64,000 nucleotides of DNA from Massilia sp. METH4. GTDB lineage: Bacteria; Pseudomonadota; Gammaproteobacteria; Burkholderiales; Burkholderiaceae_D. This document shows positions 30,662-40,755 of the stretch, piece by piece. The translations under genes were made by a program, and so were the position numbers. The first letter of the stretch is position 1; the number at the start of each line of letters is the position of its first letter. The notes under the pieces are model-generated. The model saw only the letters and a program-made list of their open reading frames with translations. It ran no database searches and had not been told where the DNA came from. The stretch spans positions 4,278,001-4,342,000 of the forward strand of contig NZ_CP146614.1 in assembly GCF_037094685.1 (NCBI RefSeq), written 5' to 3'.

Positions 30662-31075
30662 ACCGGGCCAAGTTACTTGCGACGGTAGAATTGGTGGCCT
30701 GTTGCAGGGTCGAACAAGCCGTTGCGTCGAGGACGGCAGCCGTGAAGCCGGTACATAGGAAAGCTTTCTTTGCACATCAAGGGCCAGCAACTTCAACCTT
30801 GCCGGACTAACAGCACAGCGCAGCCGTCGTTGTGCCGGCAGGCCTTCGCCAGCCCGACAGTCCAGCGCCCGCCGGACTGGCCAATTCCTTGCTTTCAAGG
30901 CCGTCAAACGTGGCCGGCCGCCCGTGCCACGCTGGCAATCAGCGTGCCATCGTCGCGTGCCGTCACCTTCAGCACGTCTTCGATCCCCGCAACACCCGCT
31001 TGGCAACGCACGACGTCCTTCCCGTTGGTTTGCACGGAAGGGCCACGCGGTTTGTGGCCTCTACAAACCCCGGCG
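30662..31075 (-). pseudogene. Decayed copy of the hydrolase/intradiol-dioxygenase junction found at 61.6-62.0 kb
   Basis: The plus-strand sequence here aligns along its length with about 61570-61975. Shared stretches include TTGCAGGGTCGAACAAGCCG, TTCGCCAGCCCGACAG, GTGCCATCGTCGCG and CCGTCACCTTCAGCACGTCT. In the intact locus these encode, on the minus strand, the C-terminus of an exported intradiol dioxygenase and the N-terminus of an alpha/beta-hydrolase-fold protein. Here the hydrolase start codon is lost, the hydrolase body is missing, and most of the dioxygenase is deleted. After the match ends near 31050, GCCTCTACAAA resembles the region upstream of the intact dioxygenase (62827-62837), as if an internal deletion removed the gene body. 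Confidence 0.8.
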
Positions 31076-31094
31076 ATCCGGATCTGTAAAAATA

Positions 31095-31112
31095 GTGCAA
31101 TTTTTTTCGCAC
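31095..31112. promoter_or_regulatory. Candidate operator upstream of pobA
   Basis: GTGCAATTTTTTTCGCAC is an inverted repeat with 6-base arms and one mismatch, 78 bp before the pobA start in an AT-rich promoter region. It could bind a PobR-type regulator (IclR or AraC family), but no such gene is adjacent. Confidence 0.35.
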
Positions 31113-31186
31113 ATCATCCATTTTTTTATCATCGCTACAGCATTACGATCTCTCTGCTAAAACAATAAGTACCAAAAGGAGACTGA

Positions 31187-32356
<1,170 letters not shown>

Positions 32357-32593
32357 GGTGCACGTATCGGCGTCAGATCAAGAATAGTTCTGTGAACTCT
32401 TTGGACATACCACTGAGTGCCGAAACTTTGCGCTGAAGCCCTTGGCACTGCAACTTCTCGCGAGACCCGTGCACGGCCCAGCCCAAGCAGGCGACCGGCA
32501 CGTCATCAGTGCGGCAATGAAAATCAACGCCGTTATGCAGTTGTAATGCCGCTGCAGGCGTTGAAGGTCATGTCCAAAAAAAAGGAGATGTAG

Positions 32594-34192
32594 ATGGGAA
32601 AGCATGTAGAAAAGCGGCGCTTCACACACGATACTGTGGCTATCGGCACAGCAATGCTGATGACTCTTCTCGGATGCGGAAGCAGCGAAAGCAGGGACCT
32701 TAACCGGGTCGCGACCGACAAGGGCGTGGTAGTCGGTATCGAAAAAGGTACCATGCGCCAATTCCTTGGCATCCCTTACGCGGCACCGCCGGTGGGTCAA
32801 TTGCGCTGGAGGGCCCCGCAAGCAGTAGCGGCCTGGAGCCAGGCAAGGAACAGCAGCACTTTTGGTCCGGCTTGCGCTCAACCGGGTGGAGCAACAGGTG
32901 CTGCTGGCACCGCCGAGGATTGCCTGTACCTGAACGTGTTTACGCCAACAGGCCCCGGCCCTTTTCCTGTGATGGTCTGGGTCCACGGCGGCGAATTGAC
33001 GACGGGTGAAGGCGCTCTCTTCGATCCGACCGCGCTGGTCAACCAAGGCATCATTGTCGTCACGATCAACTACCGGCTCGGGGTCCTGGGTTTCCTTGCG
33101 CATGCGGCCCTCAGCGCTGAAGGGGACGGCACATCCGGCAGCTATGGCCTGATGGACCAGCAGGCTGCGCTGCGCTGGGTAAAAACCAATATCGCCTCGT
33201 TTGGCGGCAATCCAGGCAACGTCACGCTCATCGGCGAGTCGGCAGGCGGTTTCTCGGTTCACGCGCAAATGGCGTCGCCAGGCGCGGCCGGACTGTTCCA
33301 CAAGGCTATCGTGCAGAGCGGCGCATATTTCGAAAGCATTGCGCCGCCAATGCTGGCGGCGGCACAAACGGTCGGCGCGGAGTTTGCCAGCCAGGCAGGT
33401 TGTGGCGACCAGAGCCTTGCGTGCCTGCGTGCCCTTCCGGTCGACAAGATCGTCGGTCTGAGCACAACAATCCGGACCGGCGGCCAGATGTTGCCGGCAG
33501 TGGGCACTCCATTCCTGCCAATTCCCATCGATGAGGCATTCTCGACAGGCAAGTTCAACAAGGTGCCAGTGATCGAAGGCACCAACCTGGACGAATACAG
33601 CTTCATATCGGGGACATCGATCGATCCCGCGCTGGGCCACCCGATTAGCGCCGCCGAGTACCCGGGCTTTGTCACCCAGATGTTTGGCACCGAACTGGCT
33701 TCGACTATCCTCGACTACTATCGGCTGAATACAACGAACACGCCAGCGCAGACCTTCGACGATGTGGGCACTGACTTCCTGTTTGCCTGCAGCGGGCGCA
33801 AGGTCGTCAGGCGGTTCGCGGCGGCAGGCTTGCCGGTATATGCCTATGAATTTGCGGACACGAACGCCCCTCAATTTATCGCCTTCCCGCCGCGGCCGGA
33901 AGGGTACGGTGCCTACCACGCTGCGGAAATTCAGTACATCTTCCCGGTGAATGGAACCGACTCGATGAGCGCGACACCGTTCACCGCGGCGCAGGCTGAC
34001 TTGTCCAGGAAGATGGTGTCGTTCTGGGCCCAATTCGCCAAGAGCGGCAATCCCAATGCATCGGGTAGCACTGAATGGCCAAGATATGATGCTGCAAGCG
34101 ATACCTACCTTACGCTCGCGCCAGGCGCTCTGGCCACCAATACGCGTTTCGCGGAACAACACAAATGCGCATTCTGGACACCGGGTGTATAG
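32594..34192 (+). CDS. Exported type-B carboxylesterase/lipase family protein
   Basis: This is a 532-residue carboxylesterase of the cholinesterase-like family. The N-terminus has a hydrophobic stretch ending TLLGCGSS, a lipoprotein signal with cysteine as the first mature residue. Family motifs are FLGIPYAAPPVGQLRWRAP, EDCLYLNVF, the oxyanion region VWVHGGELTTGEG and the nucleophile elbow GESAGG. AAAAAGGAGATGTAG precedes the ATG. It follows pobA on the same strand with a 237-bp gap, so it might release 4-hydroxybenzoate or similar acids from esters outside the cytoplasm; that link is inference. Confidence 0.88.
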   Translation: MGKHVEKRRFTHDTVAIGTAMLMTLLGCGSSESRDLNRVATDKGVVVGIEKGTMRQFLGIPYAAPPVGQLRWRAPQAVAAWSQARNSSTFGPACAQPGGATGAAGTAEDCLYLNVFTPTGPGPFPVMVWVHGGELTTGEGALFDPTALVNQGIIVVTINYRLGVLGFLAHAALSAEGDGTSGSYGLMDQQAALRWVKTNIASFGGNPGNVTLIGESAGGFSVHAQMASPGAAGLFHKAIVQSGAYFESIAPPMLAAAQTVGAEFASQAGCGDQSLACLRALPVDKIVGLSTTIRTGGQMLPAVGTPFLPIPIDEAFSTGKFNKVPVIEGTNLDEYSFISGTSIDPALGHPISAAEYPGFVTQMFGTELASTILDYYRLNTTNTPAQTFDDVGTDFLFACSGRKVVRRFAAAGLPVYAYEFADTNAPQFIAFPPRPEGYGAYHAAEIQYIFPVNGTDSMSATPFTAAQADLSRKMVSFWAQFAKSGNPNASGSTEWPRYDAASDTYLTLAPGALATNTRFAEQHKCAFWTPGV

Positions 34193-34455
34193 GTTCGCAT
34201 AGCTACGGGCCTGTTGCACTGCGTGGTAGGCACCGCCGGCATGCGCATGCCGGCGCCGTCCAAGCCACCTTCGGGGGCAGCGATGTCGCCGTGATGGCCG
34301 TTATGAGCGGCGAATTCCAGCCAAGGGCAAGCTTTCTTTCGCCTTGGCCAACAAGCTGCAGGCCATCACCGACAATCCGCCGGATGCGCCGGGCTATCCC
34401 GGGGCCGACACGCTATCACTACGGCTTCGTCTGCGCTATTGAGCTATCCTTCAAG

Positions 34456-36114
34456 CTACATGCCTTGATATACCGGCCCCTCGCCACCCCGCGGCACCGT
34501 CCAAGTAATGTTCTGCGTGGGGTCCTTGATATCGCAGGTCTTGCAGTGAAGGCAGTTCTGTGCGTTGATCTGCAGCGTTGGTGGAGAGGCATCATCCTTG
34601 CGCACCACTTCGTAGACGCCGGCCGGGCAATAACGCTGTTCCGGCGAATCGTACAGCGCATGATTGATGCCGATTGCCGCTTCGGGCTTGCGCAGCTTCA
34701 GGTGGCAGGGCTGCTGTTCCTCGTGGTTGGTGTTCGACAGGAAGACCGATGACAGCCGGTCGAAGCTCACCACGTTGTCCGGCTTCGGATAGGTGATCGG
34801 TTCCGCATGGCGAGCTTCATCCAGTGCGGCGTGATCGGGGCTGCGCGAGGCCAGTGTCCATGGCACCCGGCCCTTGAACAGCTTTTGTTCGATGCCGAAC
34901 AGCAACGAGCCAAACCACAGACCCTTTTTCATGTAGGGCTTGAAGTTGCGGGTCTGGTGCAATTCCTCATGCAGCCAGCTGGCCTTGAACGCATCGGGGT
35001 AAGCGTGCAGCTGGTCCCGCATACGCCCTTGGGCTAGCGCATCGGCCACCGCATCGGCCGCCAGCATGCCGGACTTCATGGCCGCGTGCGAGCCCTTGAT
35101 GCGGGCAGCGTTCAGGAAGCCGGCATTGTCTCCGAGCAGTGCGCCGCCAGGGAACACGAGGCGGGGCTGCGACTGCAAGCCGCCAGCGGCGATCGCCCGC
35201 GCGCCATAGGAGAGGCGGCGGCCACCCTCCAGGAACGGGCGGATCGCCGCGTGTGTCTTATAGCGCTGGAATTCCTCGAACGGCGACAGATAAGGGTTGC
35301 GGTAGTCGAGTCCGACCACGAAGCCGACCGCGACCTTGTTGTCTTCAAGGTGGTACAGGAAGCCGCCGCCGTACGTGGCATTGTCCATCGGCCAGCCGGC
35401 GCTGTGCACGACCAGCCCGGGACGGTGGTTCGCCGCAGGAATCTCCCACACTTCCTTGATGCCCAATCCATAGGTCTGCGGCGCGCTGGCGTCGCGCAGC
35501 CGATAGCGCTCTTCCAGCTGCTTGCCCAGGTGGCCGCGGCACCCTTCGGCGAACAGCGTGTAGCGGGCGCGCAGTTCCATGCCGGCAGCGAACTGAGGCC
35601 CCGGCGTGCCGTCGCGCTGCACACCCATGTCGCCGGTGACGACGCCGGCCACGGCGCCAGCGTTGTCATGGATCAGGGCCGCGCCGGCAAAGCCTGCGAA
35701 CACGTCGACGCCGAGTTCCTCCGCCTGCGCGCCCAGCCATTTCACGACGTTGCCCAACCCAACGATATAGTTGCCGGCGTTGTGCAGGCAGTCGGGCAAC
35801 AGCGCGTTCGGCATGCAATATGCTCGATTGCGCGACAGGAAGAGCACCCGGTCTTCCGTCACGGCGGTATGGATCGGTGCGCCGCGTTCCTTCCAGTCCG
35901 GCAGCAACTCGTCGAGCGCACGCGGGTCCATTACGGCGCCGGAAACGGTATGGGCGCCGACCTCCGCGGCCTTGTCGATGACGCAGACGCTGATCTCTTT
36001 GCCATCCTGCGCGGCGCGCTGCTTGAGGCGAATCGCGCAAGCCAGCCCGGCCGGCCCGGCGCCGACGATCAGGACATCATATTCCATCGTTTCACGGGTG
36101 ATTTCCATTTCCAT
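34456..36114 (-). CDS. Electron-transfer flavoprotein:ubiquinone oxidoreductase
   Basis: This 552-residue ETF-QO passes electrons from reduced ETF to the ubiquinone pool at the inner membrane. The FAD motif is VLIVGAGPAGLACAIRL near the N-terminus. The C-terminal ferredoxin-like [4Fe-4S] site is in CPAGVYEVV and NCLHCKTCDIKDPTQNITW, as in all family members. AGGAGAAAGAG precedes the start at 36114; an internal ATG at 36087 is possible. It is the last gene of a minus-strand operon with an FAD oxidoreductase and HutD, facing away from the ETF subunit genes at 39977-41685. Confidence 0.95.
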   Translation of the reverse strand: MEMEITRETMEYDVLIVGAGPAGLACAIRLKQRAAQDGKEISVCVIDKAAEVGAHTVSGAVMDPRALDELLPDWKERGAPIHTAVTEDRVLFLSRNRAYCMPNALLPDCLHNAGNYIVGLGNVVKWLGAQAEELGVDVFAGFAGAALIHDNAGAVAGVVTGDMGVQRDGTPGPQFAAGMELRARYTLFAEGCRGHLGKQLEERYRLRDASAPQTYGLGIKEVWEIPAANHRPGLVVHSAGWPMDNATYGGGFLYHLEDNKVAVGFVVGLDYRNPYLSPFEEFQRYKTHAAIRPFLEGGRRLSYGARAIAAGGLQSQPRLVFPGGALLGDNAGFLNAARIKGSHAAMKSGMLAADAVADALAQGRMRDQLHAYPDAFKASWLHEELHQTRNFKPYMKKGLWFGSLLFGIEQKLFKGRVPWTLASRSPDHAALDEARHAEPITYPKPDNVVSFDRLSSVFLSNTNHEEQQPCHLKLRKPEAAIGINHALYDSPEQRYCPAGVYEVVRKDDASPPTLQINAQNCLHCKTCDIKDPTQNITWTVPRGGEGPVYQGM

Positions 36115-36129
36115 CTCTTTCTCCTGATG

Positions 36130-36735
36130 TCAGTGAGCGTCCTGCAGCCGCACGGCCACCAGTCGGCCTGCGTCGCCGTTGCGTACCGCGTGAATGCTGC
36201 AACCGGCTGGCAATACCATGCTCTCGTACGGTGCGAGATGCAGTGTGCTGGCGACGCCGGAAACTGTCAGCCCCCACGTTCCACCCCTGGTAGCAAACAG
36301 CACGGTGGCCGGGCTGGGCGCAAGCTGGCCATCTGCGTCGAGCACCCGCACATCCGCGCTGGCGCTGCCACGTCGTGTCAGTACGTTCAGGCAGCGGATC
36401 GGTGCGCACGCCACGTCCACGAACAGTTCGAGCTCGCCCGGGTACGTCGTGGGCACGTACTGCCGGGCCAGTACGCGCGGCGTCGCCACATGGCCTTGCA
36501 CAGCGCTGTCCGAGAGTCGCAGCGGGCCGTTCTCCAGCACCACCGCGATCCGCTCGATGTCGGGAAAGACGGAAAATGGGCCGCTATGTTCGATCTCGGC
36601 CACGCTGACGCGCCAGGCGAGGTTCCCGCCAGCGTCGCGGCCGCTGGCCAGCGTGCGCGTAATCCCGGCGCCGTTCTTCCAGGGTTCGGGTGCCACGTTC
36701 CACAAGGACGTGGGGGTCTTTGGAATGATCATCAT
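36130..36735 (-). CDS. hutD: HutD-family cupin protein
   Basis: This protein of about 201 residues is of the HutD/Ves family. The hallmark W-K-N-G-A-G-x-T-R is in EPWKNGAGITRTLASG, followed by WRVSVAEIEHSGPFSVFPDIER. HutD is known as a conserved accessory protein of histidine utilisation and was proposed to limit pathway flux, but its biochemistry is unclear. No other hut gene except an N-formylglutamate deformylase is near. It lies between the flavoprotein and ETF-QO genes with gaps of about 10-15 bp, so it belongs to this operon. Confidence 0.85.
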   Translation of the reverse strand: MMIIPKTPTSLWNVAPEPWKNGAGITRTLASGRDAGGNLAWRVSVAEIEHSGPFSVFPDIERIAVVLENGPLRLSDSAVQGHVATPRVLARQYVPTTYPGELELFVDVACAPIRCLNVLTRRGSASADVRVLDADGQLAPSPATVLFATRGGTWGLTVSGVASTLHLAPYESMVLPAGCSIHAVRNGDAGRLVAVRLQDAH

Positions 36736-36744
36736 GCGCCCCCG

Positions 36745-37932
36745 TCAGGACACCGCACCGGCGCCGTATTTACCCACCAGGAGCGAACCGGTGGCGAAGC
36801 GGTCAATGGAGTAGGGCGCCAGCGGCACGTCCGTGGCCAGGCCGAGTGCTTCCTGTGCCAGCACCTTGCCCACGGCCGGCGACAGCTTGAAGCCGTGGCC
36901 GGAAAACCCGAAGCCCACCACCAGTCCTTCGATGCCGGGCAGGCGACCGAGCACCGGGTTCCAGTCCGGCGTCACGTCGTACACGCCTGTCCAGGAAGAG
37001 GCCATGCCGGCCGTCTCAAACGACGGAAAGCGTTCGGCGACCTGCATGCCGATGTCGGCGATGTAGTCCAGCGAAATGTCGCCCTGTTCGTTATCCGGCA
37101 CGTCCAGCGTCTCGCCCACGGTGCCTTCGCTGACCAGCATTTGCGAACCGCCGTAGCTCCGGCAGTACAGCATGCCTGGCGAGCCCAGATCCTTGAAGAC
37201 CGGCATCGAGAACGTGTACGGCTGCGGGCCCTCCAGTGCCAGCACCGTGTGGCGTTCCGGCTTGACCGGCATTGCCATGGCGCCCGTCCAGCCGGACAGC
37301 TCGGGGGTCCAGATGTTCTGTGTGCTGATGACCACATTGCTGGCGAAATCGCCGACGCTGGTCCTGACCCCTGCTACCTTGCCGTTTTCAACGACCATTC
37401 CCGTCACGAGCACGTTTTCCTTGACGACCACACCGCGCCGGCGTGCCGCCTTTGCGAAGCTGGTTGCGACCATGTAGGCATCGGCGAAACCGGCTTCCGG
37501 CTCGTAGCCGATCAGCGCCGCATCGTCGAACTGCGCGATCGGGAGCAATTCGGCGGCCTGTTGGCGGTCGAGCAGGCTCACGGGAATGCCCTGAGCCTGC
37601 TGGCCGAGCAGGGCGCTGCGCAGCGGTTCCAGCTTGGGCCCTTCCGGGGCGCAGATCAGGTAGCCGCACTTTACGATGCCTGACGACGCTTCCGGATCGT
37701 CCAGGTATTCCGGGAAAGCGTTGAAGGTGCTCCAGGACAGCCGCGCCAGTTCGACGTTTTCCGCCACCGAGTAATGCGTGCGCAAGATGCCGGACGATTG
37801 CGACGTCGTGCCGGCGCCGATCAGCGATCGGTCCAGCACGAGGACCTTCCCGGCGCCAAGCGCGGCCAGGTGGTAAGCGACGGATGTGCCGATGACGCCG
37901 GCGCCGATAACGATTGCATCGTAGGTTTGCAT
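36745..37932 (-). CDS. FAD-dependent oxidoreductase of the DAO/sarcosine-oxidase family
   Basis: This is a 395-residue amine-oxidising flavoprotein. The FAD-binding motif is AIVIGAGVIGTSVAYHLA at the N-terminus. The C-terminal FGFSGHGFKLSPAVGKVLAQ is typical of sarcosine oxidase beta, dimethylglycine-dehydrogenase-like and other secondary-amine-oxidising DAO members. The fold normally oxidises N-methyl or alpha-amino groups. It is cotranscribed with hutD and ETF-QO and divergent from genes for a LysR regulator, N-formylglutamate deformylase and ETF. This strongly suggests a dehydrogenase that gives electrons to ETF and not to oxygen. AAGGAACATA precedes the ATG. Confidence 0.88.
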   Translation of the reverse strand: MQTYDAIVIGAGVIGTSVAYHLAALGAGKVLVLDRSLIGAGTTSQSSGILRTHYSVAENVELARLSWSTFNAFPEYLDDPEASSGIVKCGYLICAPEGPKLEPLRSALLGQQAQGIPVSLLDRQQAAELLPIAQFDDAALIGYEPEAGFADAYMVATSFAKAARRRGVVVKENVLVTGMVVENGKVAGVRTSVGDFASNVVISTQNIWTPELSGWTGAMAMPVKPERHTVLALEGPQPYTFSMPVFKDLGSPGMLYCRSYGGSQMLVSEGTVGETLDVPDNEQGDISLDYIADIGMQVAERFPSFETAGMASSWTGVYDVTPDWNPVLGRLPGIEGLVVGFGFSGHGFKLSPAVGKVLAQEALGLATDVPLAPYSIDRFATGSLLVGKYGAGAVS

Positions 37933-37990
37933 TATGTTCCTTGCTGGGGTGGGCGATGGGGCCAGTTTGCGAGCGAAGCGTGGATGCGCC

Positions 37991-38033
37991 CTTAGAATTA
38001 GAATAACTAAAGTTAAATAGCGGTTTTTCTAAT
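37991..38033. promoter_or_regulatory. AT-rich divergent promoter/operator region
   Basis: The gap between the divergent flavoprotein and LysR genes contains AT-rich dyads: TTAGAATAACTAA at 37998-38010 and AACTAAAGTT at 38005-38014. LysR regulators often bind such sites between themselves and a divergent target. The assignment rests on position and symmetry only. Confidence 0.35.
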
Positions 38034-39086
38034 ATGCCGGCTGACCTGCTGCCGGTGGCCAATGATGACTCCAACCACGGCGCAGTCATGCCGTTCGAAA
38101 CCATGAAAACGATGCGATCCATTGAAAATTTCCCCTTCGACCTGCACGCGCTGCAAGCCTTCGTTGCCGTGTGCGAGAGCGGCTCGATGAATGAAGCGGC
38201 CAAGCGTCTGGGCGTTACGCAGAGCGCGGTCAGCCAGCTCGTCAAGTCGATCGAGGCGCAGACCGGCACGATGCTGCTGGATCGGGAGTTCCGGCCATCG
38301 CGGCCGACGGTAGCCGGTACCACGTTGCTGGAATTGGCCAGTGAGCTGCTCGAGCATGCGCGACAGGTGTCGACGCGCATGGCCGATGCCGCGCGTGTCG
38401 AGGATGCGTTACTGCGGCTGGGTTGTGTCGATTCGTTTGCAGCCACCGTCGGGCCGGCGCTGATTCGCGCAATGTCCGGTTCCAGCCGGCAGATCACCTT
38501 GTGGTCCGGCCTGACACCTGTGCTCAGTGAACAGCTGCGCAAGCGCGAGCTGGACGTGGCGATCGTGACCGAGACCGCCATGCCCGATCCACGCATCAAG
38601 CAGCGACTGCTGCTATCGGAAGCCTTCGTGGCGGTGCTGCCGAAGTCACGGCGCCGCAAGCATGATGACCTGCTACAGGAAATCCGCCAGCTGCCACTGA
38701 TCCGGTACACGCGTCGCTCCGTGATTGGCCAGCAGGTCGAGCGTTACCTGCAGCACATAGGCATCGATAGCCCGCGGCGCTTTGAATTCGATGCCACCGA
38801 CCCACTACTGAGCCTGGTCGCATCGGGGCTCGGCTATGGCGTGACGACGCCGCTATGCCTGTGGCAGGCGCGCCAGTACCTGCCAGAGGTCGACGTGGTT
38901 CCGCTGCCCGCCAGTGAGCTTGGACGTCGGGACTTCTTTCTGATGTCACGCGAGAGCGAATGGATGCAGCTGGCGCGCGAAGTGGCCAGTGTCGCCCGCC
39001 AGGCATTGCGGCAGCACACGATCCCCGACATCCGCAAGGCGCTGCCTGCCTTGCCCGAGAAAGCCATCCATTGTCCAGCGAGGTAA
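38034..39086 (+). CDS. LysR-type regulator of the amine/ETF cluster
   Basis: This protein of about 350 residues has a LysR winged helix-turn-helix (LHALQAFVAVCESGSMNEA, then KRLGVTQSAVSQLVKSIEAQ) and a substrate-binding domain. The N-terminus is some 35 residues longer than usual; an in-frame ATG at 38103 would give a more normal length. It is divergent from the flavoprotein-hutD-ETF-QO operon and directly upstream of the deformylase-ETF genes, so it is well placed to control both. The effector is unknown. Confidence 0.85.
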   Translation: MPADLLPVANDDSNHGAVMPFETMKTMRSIENFPFDLHALQAFVAVCESGSMNEAAKRLGVTQSAVSQLVKSIEAQTGTMLLDREFRPSRPTVAGTTLLELASELLEHARQVSTRMADAARVEDALLRLGCVDSFAATVGPALIRAMSGSSRQITLWSGLTPVLSEQLRKRELDVAIVTETAMPDPRIKQRLLLSEAFVAVLPKSRRRKHDDLLQEIRQLPLIRYTRRSVIGQQVERYLQHIGIDSPRRFEFDATDPLLSLVASGLGYGVTTPLCLWQARQYLPEVDVVPLPASELGRRDFFLMSRESEWMQLAREVASVARQALRQHTIPDIRKALPALPEKAIHCPAR

Positions 39087-39091
39087 ATGCC

Positions 39092-39925
39092 ATGAACCAT
39101 GCATCTTTCCATTTCACGCGCGGCAAGTTGCCGCTTCTGATTTCCATCCCGCACCTGGGCACGGCCATCCCGCCGGATCTGAAAGCGCGTATGACCGACG
39201 CCGCTACCGGCGTGGCCGACACCGACTGGCACCTCGACCAGCTGTACGAGACCGTGGCAGCGACCGGAGCGTCGGTGATCTCTGCCTGCGTGTCGCGCTA
39301 CGTCATCGACCTGAACCGGCCACCGGACGGCGCCAGCCTTTACCCGGGCCAGACAACGACAGGGCTATGTCCTCTCGAAACCTTCCATGGCGAACCGCTG
39401 TACCGTGCCGGCCAGGAACCGGACGATGCCGAGATCGCGCGCCGGCTCGACACCTACTGGCATCCCTACCATGCGGCGCTGCGGGCAGAGCTGGACTCGC
39501 TGCGCCGCAGGCACGGTTTTGCGCTGCTGTGGGAAGCCCATTCGATCAACGGCTTTCTGCCGCGCCTGTTCGACGGGGCGCTGCCGGACCTCAACTTCGG
39601 CACGGCCGATGGCAAAAGCTGTGCTTACGCCGTCGCGCAGGCCGTGGAGGAGGCCGCGCGGGAAGCGCCGTACAGCTGGGTGCTGAACGGCCGCTTCAAG
39701 GGCGGCTACATCACGCGGCACTACGGCAATCCGGCCGGCGGCATCCATGCCGTACAGCTGGAAATGTCCCAGCGCATCTACATGAACGAGAGCGAGCCGT
39801 TCGACTACGTTCCCGAACGGGCCAGGCAGGTGCAACCGGTCCTGCAAGCCCTCGTAGAGTCCGCGCTGGCCGCGGCGCGGCACGTGACGGCGGAAAAATA
39901 CCTCCCGACCGGCGCGCACGTCTGA
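39092..39925 (+). CDS. hutG: N-formylglutamate deformylase
   Basis: This 277-residue protein is of the N-formylglutamate amidohydrolase family. Characteristic parts are LLISIPHLGTAIPPDLKARM, YVIDLNRPPDGASLYPGQ-like residues, the zinc-ligand region LLWEAHSINGFLPRLFDG, and GGYITRHYGNPAGGIHAVQLE. The enzyme splits N-formyl-L-glutamate to formate and glutamate. It is best known as the last step of five-step histidine degradation, but hutH, hutU, hutI and hutF are all absent here. Its neighbours are ETF and a DAO flavoprotein. The ATG is six bases after the LysR stop. Confidence 0.88.
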   Translation: MNHASFHFTRGKLPLLISIPHLGTAIPPDLKARMTDAATGVADTDWHLDQLYETVAATGASVISACVSRYVIDLNRPPDGASLYPGQTTTGLCPLETFHGEPLYRAGQEPDDAEIARRLDTYWHPYHAALRAELDSLRRRHGFALLWEAHSINGFLPRLFDGALPDLNFGTADGKSCAYAVAQAVEEAAREAPYSWVLNGRFKGGYITRHYGNPAGGIHAVQLEMSQRIYMNESEPFDYVPERARQVQPVLQALVESALAAARHVTAEKYLPTGAHV

Positions 39926-39976
39926 TACCACGCCCATTTTTCCATTAGACCGATACTCAACACGACAGGCCACTCT

Positions 39977-40726
39977 ATGAAAATTCTCGTACCAGTGAAA
40001 CGCGTCGTCGACTACAACGTCAAGGTTCGCGTGCGGGCCGATGGCGGCGGCGTCGATACTGCCAACGTCAAGATGGCGATGAACCCGTTCGACGAAATCG
40101 CCGTCGAGGAAGCCACACGGCAGAGGGAAGCCGGCAAGGCCACCGAGGTGGTCGCCGTATCCTGTGGCGTTGTGCAATGCCAGGAAACGCTGCGCAATGC
40201 CATGGCCACAGGTGCCGACCGTGGCATTCTCGTCGAAACGGCGGAAGACCTGCAACCACTGGCCGTAGCCAAGCTGCTCAAGGCGCTCGTCGACCGCGAG
40301 CAGCCTCGCCTGGTCATTCTCGGCAAGCAGGCCATCGACGACGACAGCAACCAGACGGGCCAGATGCTGGCCGCGTTGCTCGGCTGGGGCCAGGCCACGT
40401 TCGCCTCCAGGCTTGTACTCGATGACGACAGCGCGATTGTCACGCGCGAAGTCGACGGCGGGCTGGAAACGGTGAAGCTGGCGTTGCCGGCGATCGTCAC
40501 GACCGACCTGCGCCTGAATGAGCCGCGCTACGTAACGCTGCCGAGCATCATGAAGGCCAAGAAAAAGCCGCTCGAGACCGTGCGGCCGGCGGACCTGGGC
40601 GTAGACGTGGTGCCGCGCCTGAAGACATTGAAGGTTGCGGAGCCACCGAAGCGTGCCGCCGGCATCGTCGTCAAAAGCGTGGCGGAGCTGGTCGCGAAGC
40701 TGCGGTCCGAAGCCAAGGTCATTTAA
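39977..40726 (+). CDS. etfB: Electron-transfer flavoprotein beta subunit
   Basis: This 249-residue ETF beta subunit begins [20 protein letters not shown] and contains the AMP-binding and partner-recognition region [20 protein letters not shown], with the conserved D-N-Q-T-G. It is the AMP-binding half of the soluble heterodimer that carries electrons from dehydrogenases to ETF-QO. It lies 29 bp before the alpha subunit gene. A dedicated ETF plus ETF-QO pair within one gene cluster suggests a specific electron chain for the DAO-type flavoprotein at 36745, although housekeeping use in fatty acid oxidation is also possible. Confidence 0.95.
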   Translation: MKILVPVKRVVDYNVKVRVRADGGGVDTANVKMAMNPFDEIAVEEATRQREAGKATEVVAVSCGVVQCQETLRNAMATGADRGILVETAEDLQPLAVAKLLKALVDREQPRLVILGKQAIDDDSNQTGQMLAALLGWGQATFASRLVLDDDSAIVTREVDGGLETVKLALPAIVTTDLRLNEPRYVTLPSIMKAKKKPLETVRPADLGVDVVPRLKTLKVAEPPKRAAGIVVKSVAELVAKLRSEAKVI

Positions 40727-40755
40727 GTATCCATCGAACGAAAGGCAATCTCATC

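Noticed and set aside
35086..37683. 865-codon plus-strand frame across ETF-QO, hutD and the flavoprotein gene
   Set aside because: It is the mirror of three solid minus-strand genes; the translation has no domain and is rich in arginine, histidine and alanine.
36130..39925. Reading the locus as a histidine-utilisation (hut) operon
   Set aside because: Only HutD and the deformylase are present; hutH, hutU, hutI and hutF are absent, and the neighbours are flavin electron-transfer genes.
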